Assembly (NCBI GenBank): GCA_003541895.1
Contig: DPLR01000464.1
Location: forward strand, 1 to 15,746
Source: Cytophagales bacterium
Lineage (GTDB): Bacteria > Bacteroidota > Bacteroidia > Cytophagales > Cyclobacteriaceae
Direction: 5' to 3'
Length of the DNA stretch: 15,746 nt
Positions 1 through 9,199 of this stretch are shown here, one piece after another. Within the stretch, counting starts at the first letter, position 1, and every line of letters starts with the position of its first letter. The notes under the pieces were generated by a model. The model worked only from the letters and a program-made list of their open reading frames with translations, made no database searches and was not told the DNA's origin. The position numbers and the translations under genes were made by a program.

Positions 1-823
1 ACCCTTCATAGGCGCTGGTAACTGCGTAACCCAGATAATTATTCCGGATGAAACGGTTGTTTACAAAAATAAATTGCTCACCGCGTTTGCGCTTGGCTAA
101 CTCGGGCCTGCCGATATAGCCCGTAATTTTCAACAGCGAAGTTTCTTCTTGAACGGGCGCTAATTGCGATTGATAATTTTTCCCAAACAAATGAACAATC
201 CGTTGACTCAATTTTCCGGCAGGCAAATCGAGAAGCAATTCATCTTCTTGAATCAAGGAAAAAGCAATGGCAGGATTGGCCAACGCAATACGTTGAAACT
301 CTTCGGTGATATGGCTCATCTCAACGCCATTTGATTTTAAAAAATTTCTACGCGCAGGAATATTATAAAACAAATTCTTTATAGCGATGTTCGTTCCTTT
401 TTCGCAAGCAACCGGTTCTTGCTTTTTAACTTCCGTAGCTTCAACTACAAGCAACGTTCCGAGCTCTTCTTCAGGAAGACGCGTTTTCATTTCCATTTGA
501 GAAACAGCAGCGATGGAGGCAAGTGCTTCTCCACGAAAGCCCATGGTGCGCAAGCGAAACAGATCATCGGCTGTTCTGATTTTGGAAGTGGCATGTCGCT
601 CCAAACTCATGCGTGCATCAGTCTCGCTCATTCCTTTGCCATTGTCGATCACTTGAAGCAATGCTTTGCCCGCATCGCGCACAATTAACTTAATGGATGT
701 AGCACCCGCATCAATAGAGTTTTCCATCAACTCTTTTACAGCGGAGGCAGGGCGTTGCACCACCTCACCGGCAGCAATTTGATTGGCAATGGAATCGGGA
801 AGCAGTTGAATGATATCGGGCAT
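1..823 (-). CDS. mutL: DNA mismatch repair protein MutL, N-terminal 274 residues (cut by window edge)
   Basis: MutL couples MutS mismatch recognition to strand removal; its N-terminal half is a GHKL ATPase. Translating leftward from the ATG at 823-821 gives the family's opening pattern: [14 protein letters not shown] at residues 12-25, then [10 protein letters not shown] with the catalytic Glu34 and Mg-binding Asn35. DNGKGM follows at 60-65, the ATP-lid region with RHATSK at 76-81, and TMGFRGEAL at 93-101. The segment [11 protein letters not shown] begins the second half of the transducer domain. The frame is open to base 1, so the C-terminal dimerisation/endonuclease domain lies outside the window and cannot be judged. 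The gene begins 56 bases after hom on the same strand, but a probable terminator lies between them, so it probably has its own promoter or depends on read-through. The identification is firm. Confidence 0.97.
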   Translation of the reverse strand, partial: MPDIIQLLPDSIANQIAAGEVVQRPASAVKELMENSIDAGATSIKLIVRDAGKALLQVIDNGKGMSETDARMSLERHATSKIRTADDLFRLRTMGFRGEALASIAAVSQMEMKTRLPEEELGTLLVVEATEVKKQEPVACEKGTNIAIKNLFYNIPARRNFLKSNGVEMSHITEEFQRIALANPAIAFSLIQEDELLLDLPAGKLSQRIVHLFGKNYQSQLAPVQEETSLLKITGYIGRPELAKRKRGEQFIFVNNRFIRNNYLGYAVTSAYEG

Positions 824-845
824 GCGAAACAATCCCGAAAGGTAC

Positions 846-888
846 GAAAAACTGAAAAAGCTACGCCTACTATTTTCAATTAGGCATA
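846..888 (-). terminator. Probable intrinsic terminator overlapping the hom stop codon
   Basis: On the minus strand TATGCCTA (888-881) pairs with TAGGCGTA (869-862), giving 8 bp with one G-U around an 11-nt loop. It is followed by GC and two T5 runs separated by three bases (859-846). The 5' arm contains the last two sense codons and the TAA of hom. It would end the metY-metX-hom transcript before mutL. The stem is short and the T-tract interrupted, so termination may be partial. Confidence 0.55.
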
Positions 889-2106
889 CCGTAATTCTTT
901 TTCGGTTTTGTTAAAGACTACAAGATTTAACTCTGGTGCTAAGATTACACTGACGTTGTCCCATGTGTACCACGCTTTTAATTTTTCCAATTTTACCGAT
1001 CCGGTTAAATAATGATACCCGTTGCCTTGATATCCGCCTTTAAAATTTTCGAAATCGCTGTGCGAGATGAGCGCACCTACCGGAAAACTCACCACCACGT
1101 CAACGGCTGCTTCATTGGTAAAAGTTAAGCTTTCACCTTGTGTTAGCTTTTTGTATTCGTAACGATAATTGTAGGTCAGTGCAGAAATATCTGACAGCAC
1201 CGCAGAGCCGGTGGGGTAACTGCCTGCGCCTTTGCCAATAAACACTTGCTTCTCTGCGAAGGCACCTTCCACAAGCACCGCATTGTATTCATTGCGAACG
1301 GTGGCAAGCATGTTTGTATTTTGAACGTACTGCGGAATGACAAAGCCGAATAATTTTCCATCTTGCTTAAAGGCACGCGCCACCAGCTTGATGGAAAGAT
1401 TATTTTCTTTCGCATACTTCAGATCCACTTCGCTGATTTTGTCGATGCCAATGTTGATGATGTCTTCCGGTTTCAAGAAAACGCCAAACGTATGCGCTAT
1501 CGCAATGGCTAATTTAAATTTAGGGTCAAAGGCTTGTACATCAAGTGAAGGGTCACTTTCTGCAAAGCCAAGGTCTTGCGCGCCTTTCAACGCTTCAACA
1601 TAACTTTTCTTTTCTTCAAAGACTTTGGTGAGAATGAAGTTGGTAGAGCCGTTGAAAATTCCTTCGATGCTTGTGATCAAATCGTTGTCGTAATACTCTT
1701 CTAAGTTTCTGAGAATAGGAATACTTCCGCATACGGATCCTTCGTATAAGATGGAACGATCGTATTTTTGTTGAAGCTCATAAATTTCGGTGAGGTGCTC
1801 GGCCAACATTTTTTTATTGGCGGTAACTACATGCTTCCCGTTTTCAATGGCTGTTTTTACAATCTCGAATGCAGCCTTGGCGTCATCAATCAGTTCAACC
1901 ACCACATCGATTTTAGGATCGTTTAAGATTTCACTTTTATCGAAGGTGAAAATATCTTGCGGCAGTATCCTCGATTTGTTTTTGTTCTTCACGCAAATTT
2001 TTTTGATCTCGGCTTTGATTCCATGAGTTTCGTTGAGTACGTGATAAAGACCTTGACCCACGCAACCAAAACCGAAGACACCTAATTTTAAATGTTTGTG
2101 ATTCAT
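880..2106 (-). CDS. hom: Homoserine dehydrogenase
   Basis: NAD(P)H-dependent reduction of aspartate semialdehyde to homoserine, the branch point to methionine and threonine. The 408-residue protein opens with a Rossmann glycine motif [10 protein letters not shown] (residues 10-19), then TANKK at 95-99 and FNGSTNFIL at 151-159. The catalytic segment [20 protein letters not shown] is at 180-199, with the expected acidic residues and Lys198 in the position of the family's catalytic lysine. The conserved [16 protein letters not shown] is at 291-306. About 70 C-terminal residues (roughly 335-408) follow the catalytic core; by eye they do not show a clear ACT domain, the usual feedback module in Bacillus-type enzymes. 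The ATG lies one base beyond the metX stop, so the two are translationally coupled. Being last in a riboswitch-controlled methionine operon suggests a copy dedicated to methionine; a second, threonine-linked copy elsewhere in the genome is likely but not visible here. Confidence 0.95.
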   Translation of the reverse strand: MNHKHLKLGVFGFGCVGQGLYHVLNETHGIKAEIKKICVKNKNKSRILPQDIFTFDKSEILNDPKIDVVVELIDDAKAAFEIVKTAIENGKHVVTANKKMLAEHLTEIYELQQKYDRSILYEGSVCGSIPILRNLEEYYDNDLITSIEGIFNGSTNFILTKVFEEKKSYVEALKGAQDLGFAESDPSLDVQAFDPKFKLAIAIAHTFGVFLKPEDIINIGIDKISEVDLKYAKENNLSIKLVARAFKQDGKLFGFVIPQYVQNTNMLATVRNEYNAVLVEGAFAEKQVFIGKGAGSYPTGSAVLSDISALTYNYRYEYKKLTQGESLTFTNEAAVDVVVSFPVGALISHSDFENFKGGYQGNGYHYLTGSVKLEKLKAWYTWDNVSVILAPELNLVVFNKTEKELRYA

Positions 2107-2107
2107 T

Positions 2108-3147
2108 TTAACGATTGATTAAAACAGTTTCTTTTAAAAAATTTCGAACGATATTTTTGAATTGATCGAACTCTACCAGAAAGCCATCGTGGCCAAACAA
2201 GGATTTGATTTCTTTGTATTTGGCATTCGGAATATGTTGAGCCAAATATTTTTGCTCGATGGTTGGGAAGAGCACATCGCTTTCAATTCCAATCACAAGC
2301 GTTTCAGCTTGTATTTGTTTCAACGCAGCCTCTACACTTTCTCTGCCGCGGCCTACATTATGATTGTCCATCATTTTAGTAAGCAACCAATAAGTAAACG
2401 CATTAAAACGGTTGGCTAATTTTTGGCCTTGGTATTGTTGATAAGAGGATGCACGAAAATCATCCAGCTTACTATTATTTTTTTCGAACTGGGTTGCGCC
2501 ATATCCTTGGTAAGCGCGAAACGAAATCATAGCAAAAGCACGGGCTGCTTTCATGCCTTCAGAGCCAGCACGTTCATCATTTTCTTTCCACGTTTGATCT
2601 GCTGCGATAGCCATGCGTTGCGATTCATTGAAGGCAATTCCCCAAGGAGAATGAACTGCGTTGGTGGCTACAGCGATCAGATGTCGAAACAATTTCGGTT
2701 GCTGAATGGCCCACTCAATTGCTTGTTGCCCTCCTAAAGAACCTCCAATGACGGTGTGAATTTGTTCTATCCTCAATTTTTGCTGGAGCAATTCAAAGGC
2801 ACGAACAACATCACGATTTGTTACCAACGGGAAATCATGGAAGTAAGGCTGTTTCGTAAGCGGATTGATCGACAGCGGGCCAGTTGAACCATAACATCCG
2901 CCAAGAACATTTGCGCAGATGATGAAATAATCGCGCGGAGAAAATAAACTTTCCGAATCAAAAAAACCTCCCCACCACGAGGTGAAATCAGAACTACCGG
3001 TTAAGGCATGACAAACCCACACTACATTATTTCGCTCTTTATTTAGTTGCCCGTACGTTGTGTATTTAAGTTGGAAGCCCGGTAGTTGTGCTCCGGACTC
3101 CAACTCAAATTCTTGGTCGTGGTGAAATATGGAATCGACTTTGATCA

Positions 3148-3148
<1 letters not shown>
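2108..3148 (-). CDS. metX: Homoserine O-acetyltransferase (MetX, alpha/beta hydrolase fold)
   Basis: Activates homoserine with acetyl-CoA to O-acetylhomoserine, the substrate of the sulfhydrylase encoded just upstream. The 346-residue protein has the MetX hallmarks: VCHALTGSSD near residues 45-54, GGCYGSTGP at 83-91, and the nucleophile elbow GGSLGGQQA with Ser137. The rest of the triad is Asp291 in SDVLFP and His320 in FGHDGFL. Some MetX-family enzymes use succinyl-CoA instead; acetyl transfer is inferred from pairing with an O-acetylhomoserine sulfhydrylase. Its ATG overlaps the metY stop by one base (TAATG), and its own stop is one base from hom, so metY, metX and hom form a tight operon controlled by the shared leader. 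Length is slightly short of many family members (about 350-380) but the domain is complete. Confidence 0.95.
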
Positions 3149-4573
<1,425 letters not shown>

Positions 4574-4717
4574 TCAGCACCTAGTAATACAAATGCATGT
4601 GCTTGGTGCACAACACATCTTCGGCATGCAACAACAGCACGCTTGATCAAATGTCTCTAAGATAAAATGGAGTAGGCGGTTGACGCGCTCGCTGATTTTT
4701 TGAATTGAATTTTTCAT
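4574..4717 (-). CDS. Cysteine-rich 47-residue leader ORF (putative Cys-sensing leader peptide)
   Basis: A complete ATG-to-TGA frame of 47 residues lies between the SAM-I riboswitch and metY. The first 26 residues are ordinary (begins MKNSIQKISERVNRLL). The last 21 contain nine cysteines: four in a row at 27-30, two at 35-36, and single ones at 41, 43 and 47; Met31 and Met34 lie among them. Nothing resembling a signal peptide or a CxxC/CxxH metal site is obvious. Codon runs for the amino acid made or used by the downstream pathway are the hallmark of attenuator leader peptides, and poly-Cys upstream ORFs that control sulfur genes are known in mycobacteria. The ATG is 4 nt from the end of the riboswitch P1 helix, and the stop lies in a hairpin arm. 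Alternatives are a small thiol or metal-binding protein or a chance ORF; the Cys clustering at this exact place argues against chance. Confidence 0.65.
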   Translation of the reverse strand: MKNSIQKISERVNRLLHFILETFDQACCCCMPKMCCAPSTCICITRC

Positions 4718-4721
4718 TTTA

Positions 4722-4838
4722 CTAATCGGTTTATCGTTCCCCGAAGACCTTCTCCGGGGCAGGCTTTAGCACCTTTCTTGGGGTTGCTAGCGCTTCATCG
4801 AGCCTGTTCTCTCAGCGCTTCTTTATAAATCGATTAGG
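4722..4838 (-). ncRNA. SAM-I (S-box) riboswitch ahead of metY-metX-hom
   Basis: All conserved elements of the SAM-I aptamer can be drawn on the minus strand. P1 pairs CTAATCGATTTAT (4837-4825) with ATAAACCGATTAG (4734-4722), with a single mismatch. P2 pairs AGCGCT (4819-4814) with AGCGCT (4794-4789) around the GA-rich kink-turn region. The P2-loop CAGG (4806-4803) can form the pseudoknot with CCTG (4763-4760). The core strings GATGAAG, GCAACC and GGTGCTAA follow in the expected order. P4 is a 9-bp stem opening CCCCG/CGGGG (4759-4739). P3 is minimal. SAM binding stabilises P1. No terminator hairpin follows; instead P1 ends 4 nt before the ATG of the Cys-rich ORF, which suggests control of translation or of Rho access. 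Confidence 0.93.
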
Positions 4839-4864
4839 CGAGTGGCCTCATCGATCTGATGGCA

Positions 4865-4896
4865 CAAACGTATAGTGATTTGGTAGAGTTTCCAAA
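4865..4896 (-). promoter_or_regulatory. Bacteroidota-type promoter of the methionine operon
   Basis: Reading the minus strand, TTTG (4896-4893) is followed after 20 bp by TACGTTTG (4872-4865), an exact match to the TAnnTTTG -7 element used by the Bacteroidota primary sigma factor. Transcription should start near 4858-4860, about 20 nt ahead of P1 of the SAM riboswitch. A T-rich run on the same strand just upstream (4920-4907) may help end the kinase transcript. Confidence 0.8.
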
Positions 4897-4950
4897 TCTT
4901 GCTTCAAAAAAAATTAAAATTTTGGTGTATGCTCACAAGCGTTAGTGAAT

Positions 4951-6699
4951 TTATGCGGGCAGGGTAACGGTAAAAGTTGAGCCTTCGTTGAGTCTGCTTG
5001 CTAAATGGATTGTACCATTCAACCGCTCTACAGCTCTTTTTAAAATGTACAATCCAAGCCCTGAACCTTTAATGCGTTCGGTGGCGCGGAAGAACATGTT
5101 GAATATTTTTGCTTGGTGAGATTCGTCAATTCCCTGGCCGTTGTCAATCACCCGAATTTCTATCGATTCATTTTTTTTGCGAATAGAGATTTTTATGAAC
5201 GGCTCGAAGTGCGCTGCATATTTGATCGCGTTTTCAATCAGGTTTTGTAAAATAGTATTCACAATCACCCATTCCGATTGAAATTCAAATTCTTCAATCT
5301 CTTTGATGAAGGTGATGTTTTTGAAGTTCTCAAAATAACTATACGAGTTGATGCACTCATCTACCAAACGAGGGAAATTAATTTTGCTCACCTGTTTTTC
5401 GGAATGATTCAACTGTGTGAGTTCAATGAGGTTCATCACAATGTTGTTCATCCGGTTCACTTGATTGACACACAGTTCAAAATACTTCAGCGCAACCGGA
5501 TCTTTTACTTCGATCATTACCACATTGTGCAAGCCCATTAACGATGAGATCGGGCCTTTCAAATCGTGAGAAATGCGATAGAAAAATGAATCAAGCTCAG
5601 CATTTTTATTTTCGATGATCTGATTTTTCTCCAGCTGAATTTTGGCGTCACGCTCCAATGATTCGATGCGGCTTACGGCTTCGTAGCTTTTAATGAGTGT
5701 ATAATTTTCTTTGTTGATCACCAACTCCTTGTGTGTTAAATGTTTTTCTAAAAAATCGAGTGCGCGTTCGGGTTGGTTTTCTTTCTTTGCCAGCAAGTAC
5801 AAGTGATAGTACACTTTAAAAAGGATGAACTCAATATGGTACCGCTCTGACAATTCGAGCGCTTTGTTGAATTGTTTTTTTGCCCCATTCAAATCTCCCG
5901 ATTCCATATAAGCAACCCCAAGCTTATTATAGGTCATGCATAAGCCAAGTTTGTCTCCCACTTTTTCAGAGATAAGAATCGTTTCTTCAAAATCTTTTAT
6001 TGCTTTGCTGTACAGGCCTAACTTGATGAAAATTTTTCCGCGTCCATACAAGGCAAACGCTAATCCGCGAATATCCTTCGTTTCGTTTTTCAAGCGAATG
6101 CTCCGCTCGATGGTTTCCATAGCGAGCTCTACTTTTCCCTGCTTATAATAAATGGCCGATAATGGATTGAGCGCATTTGACTCGAGACCACGCTCATGAA
6201 TCGCTTTGCTTGCTTCAATTGATTTTTCATAAACCTCAACGGCTTTGTCTTGATCGCTAAAATATTCATAAATCGTACCCATGCTTTTGAGCGTGCGTGC
6301 CTGATTGTAGAAATCATTTTGCTCGCGATAAATTTTTAAGCAATCGGCTAAGAGAAGTAAGGCTTGATGGTATTTGTTGGTGCGGTAATAAATACTACCG
6401 ATGTTGTATTTGGCATCGGCAATGCCGTGGTCATCATGAGCCGACTCAAAATAAGTTAAAGCCTCTATTGAGTAATTATGTGCTTTTTCAAATTCGCCTT
6501 GAATAAGAAAAAAAAGGCCAAGATTGTTCTTGGCTTTGTTGGCGAGTGAAAGATGACCTAAATCGTTGAATTGATTTAACAGTTCGGTTGTAATTTTTAT
6601 GCTTTGTTTGAGGTCAGAAATTCGAAGATCGAAGGCGGCTTTCAATTTTGAAGTCAGCACAGATATTGAATCGGTTACAACAGGTTGAACTTCTGCCAT
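4951..6699 (-). CDS. Soluble TPR-domain sensor histidine kinase
   Basis: A 582-residue two-component kinase that presumably phosphorylates a response regulator not encoded in this window. Residues about 30-330 are tandem TPR repeats (typical A-x-x-x-x-G-x-x-Y and A-x-x-x-[FY] spacing, e.g. NNLGLFFLIQGEFEKA, NKLGVAYMESGDLNGA). A likely coiled coil follows at 335-370. The HisKA H-box is RISHDLKGPISS with phospho-accepting His378. The HATPase domain shows the N-box NTILQNLIENAIKYAA (481-496), the G1 box VIDNGQGI (517-524) and the G2 box GSGLGLYI (545-552). There is no signal peptide and no membrane span, so the protein should be cytoplasmic and sense through the TPR platform. It starts 74 bases after fabG on the same strand. 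Its partner and signal are unknown. Confidence 0.93.
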   Translation of the reverse strand: MAEVQPVVTDSISVLTSKLKAAFDLRISDLKQSIKITTELLNQFNDLGHLSLANKAKNNLGLFFLIQGEFEKAHNYSIEALTYFESAHDDHGIADAKYNIGSIYYRTNKYHQALLLLADCLKIYREQNDFYNQARTLKSMGTIYEYFSDQDKAVEVYEKSIEASKAIHERGLESNALNPLSAIYYKQGKVELAMETIERSIRLKNETKDIRGLAFALYGRGKIFIKLGLYSKAIKDFEETILISEKVGDKLGLCMTYNKLGVAYMESGDLNGAKKQFNKALELSERYHIEFILFKVYYHLYLLAKKENQPERALDFLEKHLTHKELVINKENYTLIKSYEAVSRIESLERDAKIQLEKNQIIENKNAELDSFFYRISHDLKGPISSLMGLHNVVMIEVKDPVALKYFELCVNQVNRMNNIVMNLIELTQLNHSEKQVSKINFPRLVDECINSYSYFENFKNITFIKEIEEFEFQSEWVIVNTILQNLIENAIKYAAHFEPFIKISIRKKNESIEIRVIDNGQGIDESHQAKIFNMFFRATERIKGSGLGLYILKRAVERLNGTIHLASRLNEGSTFTVTLPA

Positions 6700-6773
6700 C
6701 GGTTAAAGCAACATAGACGAATCTTATGTCTTGAAAGTTAAATTACAAAATCCATTTTCAATAATCTAGAAAA

Positions 6774-7520
6774 TTAGGTCAGCATTCCACCATCCACTTG
6801 AATCACTTGTCCCGTGATGTAAGTTGACATTTCTGAGGCAAGGAAGACACAAGCATCAGCAACATCTTCAGGTTTGCCACCACGCTTCAGCGGGATAGCA
6901 TCGCGCCAGCTTTGCACTACTTTTTCATCGAGCTTGCCCGTCATTTCAGTTTCAATAAAACCGGGTGCAACTGCATTTGATCTGATTCCGCGTGAGCCAA
7001 GTTCAAGTGCAACTGATTTAGTGAAGCCAATAATCCCTGCCTTTGATGCGGCATAGTTCGCTTGTCCTGCGTTTCCTTTCAAACCTACCACCGAGGTCAT
7101 GTTGATGATGGAGCCAGACTTTTGTTTCATCATTGGTTTGGTGGCTGCCTTCACAGTATTGAAACACGATTTCAAATTCACGTTCATGATTTTGTCCCAC
7201 GCTTCTTCGTTCATGCGCAGTAACAAATTATCCATGGTGATGCCGGCATTGTTTACTAAAATATCGAGCGAGCCAAACTCGGCAACTACATCGCTGATCA
7301 ATTTATCGGCTTGTGCAAAATCGGATGCGTCTGAGCGATAGCCTTTGGCCTTCACGCCTTTGGAGGCGAGCTCAGTTTCGAGCGCTTGTCCTTGTTCAAC
7401 ACTCGATAAATAAGTAAAAGCCACGTTGGCACCTTGCTCGGCAAACTTAATGGCAATGCTTCGGCCAATCCCTTTGGAGGCACCGGTAACAAGCGCAGTT
7501 TTATTTTGTAAAAGTTTCAT
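6774..7520 (-). CDS. fabG: 3-oxoacyl-[acyl-carrier-protein] reductase
   Basis: NADPH-dependent reduction of beta-ketoacyl-ACP in fatty-acid elongation. The 248-residue short-chain dehydrogenase shows VTGASKGIG (11-19), NNAG (90-93) and the catalytic tetrad Asn115, Ser143, Tyr156, Lys160 (N-S-YxxxK). PGFIETEMT at 186-194 and the C-terminal VDGGMLT are typical of FabG. An in-frame ATG ten codons upstream (7550) exists, but the start at 7520 matches the family's N-terminus and normal length. The gene overlaps the end of the small membrane-protein ORF by 20 bases, suggesting coupling. Other SDRs share the fold, but similarity to FabG is strong along the whole length. Confidence 0.93.
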   Translation of the reverse strand: MKLLQNKTALVTGASKGIGRSIAIKFAEQGANVAFTYLSSVEQGQALETELASKGVKAKGYRSDASDFAQADKLISDVVAEFGSLDILVNNAGITMDNLLLRMNEEAWDKIMNVNLKSCFNTVKAATKPMMKQKSGSIINMTSVVGLKGNAGQANYAASKAGIIGFTKSVALELGSRGIRSNAVAPGFIETEMTGKLDEKVVQSWRDAIPLKRGGKPEDVADACVFLASEMSTYITGQVIQVDGGMLT

Positions 7521-7689
7521 TTTTTCGTTTGAATATTTTGGGTAGAACATTAAAAGCTAGAACGATCATAAATCCAGAGCCCAACCCTTGAAAGAAATCG
7601 CCTCCGGCAGTATGTGTTAGATGTAAGAATGTACCGATGATTCCGGCCACTGATCCACTAATGAGCAAAATAGAATCTTTTGAATTCAT
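7501..7689 (-). CDS. Small two-span membrane protein of unknown function
   Basis: A 62-residue ORF just upstream of fabG and overlapping it by 20 bases. After a short polar start (MNSKDS) there are two hydrophobic segments: ILLISGSVAGIIGTFLHL at residues 7-24, and roughly 34-52 around GSGFMIVLAFNVLP. A basic C-terminal tail follows (IFKRKNE). A TTG five codons upstream (7704) is possible but the ATG at 7689 is preferred. I do not recognise the family. The short hydrophilic link between the spans, and lysines and arginines only at the end, suggest a hairpin with both ends in the cytoplasm. The tight overlap with fabG supports it being translated. Confidence 0.6.
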   Translation of the reverse strand: MNSKDSILLISGSVAGIIGTFLHLTHTAGGDFFQGLGSGFMIVLAFNVLPKIFKRKNETFTK

Positions 7690-7801
7690 TTGAAAAGCAA
7701 ACAATATTGTGCGAAACTAATCTTTTTTTCCTATCCAAATAATTGAATTAATTTTCAACTTTATTTCGTAAAATCGTAAAATCTAAAATTTGAAATAAAT
7801 C

Positions 7802-9193
7802 ATGGCAAATTATGATCTGATCGTTATTGGCTCCGGCCCAGGTGGATATGTAGCAGCAATCCGCGCTTCTCAATTGGGGATGAAAGTGGGTGTGGTTGAA
7901 AAAGCCGAGCTCGGTGGCATCTGTTTAAACTGGGGCTGTATTCCAACCAAAGCGTTGCTGAAGAGCGCGAATGTTTTTGAATACATTCAGCATGCTAAAG
8001 ATTACGGCATTGATGTGAAAGACGCCTCGGTTGATTTTGCAGGTGTTGTGAAACGCAGTCGCGAGGTAGCTAGTGGCATGAGCAAGGGAATTCAATTCCT
8101 GTTCAAAAAAAATAAGATCGATCATATTGCCGGCAACGGTGTTTTGAAAAAAGGAAACAAAGTGGAAGTAACTAATTCAACAGGCAAGAAAACTACCTAC
8201 GATGCAAAGAGCATTATCCTCGCTACCGGGGCACGATCGCGCGAGTTGCCTGCCTTGAAAATTGATGGAAAGAAAATTATCGGCTACCGCGAAGCCATGG
8301 TATTGCCCGAGCGTCCCAAAAAATTATTGGTGGTTGGCTCTGGTGCTATTGGCTGTGAGTTCGCGTATTTCTACAACACCATGGGTGCAGAAGTGACCAT
8401 CGTGGAGTTTTTGCCGCGCATTGTTCCAGTTGAAGACGAAGAAGTTTCTAAGCAATTGGAAAAGTCGTTCAAGAAAGCAGGCATAACCATTTACACTAAT
8501 TCTGAAGTAACAGCTGTTGACACCAAAGGAACCGGATGTGTTTCTACCGTGAAGACGCCTACAGGCGAAATAAAAATTGAATCGGATGTTGTTCTCTCTG
8601 CAGTTGGTATTGCCACCAATCTTGAAGGCATTGGCCTTGAAGAAGTAGGCGTGAAAACAGAAAAAGGAAAAGTGGTTGTTGATCAATTCTACAAAACAAG
8701 TGTGCCCGGAGTTTACGCCATTGGCGACATCACTCCTGGCCCCGCGTTAGCGCACGTTGCTTCTGCGGAAGGAATTATTTGCGTAGAAAAAATTGCGGGT
8801 CAAAATCCTGAGCCGCTCAATTACAATAATATTCCCGGCTGTACCTATTGCTCACCCGAAATTGCTTCCGTTGGTTACACCGAAGAAGCAGCCAAGAAAG
8901 CAGGCTACCAAATTAAAGTGGGTAAGTTTCCGTTCACCGCTTCTGGCAAAGCAAAGGCGGCTGGCGCACCCGATGGTTTTGTCAAAGTAATTTTTGATGC
9001 GAAGTATGGCGAGTGGCTCGGAGCCCATTTCATTGGCGCCAACGTAACCGAAATGATTGCCGAAGTTGTTGCCGCGCGCAAGCTCGAAACTACCGGCCAC
9101 GAAATAATAAAATCAGTTCACCCGCACCCTACCATGAGTGAAGCGGTAATGGAAGCTGCGGCTGCTGCTTACGGTGAAGTGATTCATTTGTAA
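7802..9193 (+). CDS. lpdA: Dihydrolipoamide dehydrogenase (E3)
   Basis: FAD-dependent E3 that re-oxidises the dihydrolipoyl groups of pyruvate, 2-oxoglutarate or branched-chain dehydrogenase complexes, or of the glycine cleavage system, using NAD+. The 463-residue protein has the FAD motif GSGPGG (10-15) and the redox disulfide GGICLNWGCIPTK with Cys41 and Cys46. The NAD motif GSGAIG is at 179-184, the second FAD contact YAIGDI at 305-310, and the dimer-interface active site HPHPTMSE carries His442 and Glu447. Length is typical. No E1 or E2 gene lies nearby, so the complex it serves cannot be told. The upstream 97 bases are A/T-rich and contain two tandem copies of CGTAAAAT; no convincing promoter was found. 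Confidence 0.96.
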   Translation: MANYDLIVIGSGPGGYVAAIRASQLGMKVGVVEKAELGGICLNWGCIPTKALLKSANVFEYIQHAKDYGIDVKDASVDFAGVVKRSREVASGMSKGIQFLFKKNKIDHIAGNGVLKKGNKVEVTNSTGKKTTYDAKSIILATGARSRELPALKIDGKKIIGYREAMVLPERPKKLLVVGSGAIGCEFAYFYNTMGAEVTIVEFLPRIVPVEDEEVSKQLEKSFKKAGITIYTNSEVTAVDTKGTGCVSTVKTPTGEIKIESDVVLSAVGIATNLEGIGLEEVGVKTEKGKVVVDQFYKTSVPGVYAIGDITPGPALAHVASAEGIICVEKIAGQNPEPLNYNNIPGCTYCSPEIASVGYTEEAAKKAGYQIKVGKFPFTASGKAKAAGAPDGFVKVIFDAKYGEWLGAHFIGANVTEMIAEVVAARKLETTGHEIIKSVHPHPTMSEAVMEAAAAAYGEVIHL

Positions 9194-9199
9194 TTCAAA

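Noticed and set aside
419..688. Open frame of 89 codons on the plus strand
   Set aside because: Lies fully antisense to mutL, whose motifs are unmistakable; an antisense shadow.
4907..4935. Terminator of the histidine kinase gene
   Set aside because: A T8 run exists on the minus strand, but only a three-base-pair stem can be drawn before it.
7767..7801. Tandem CGTAAAAT copies and TAAAATTTG ahead of lpdA as a promoter
   Set aside because: TA and TTTG are separated by three bases instead of two, and no TTTG lies at the right distance upstream; too weak to call. The 8-bp tandem repeat itself is short and A/T-rich.
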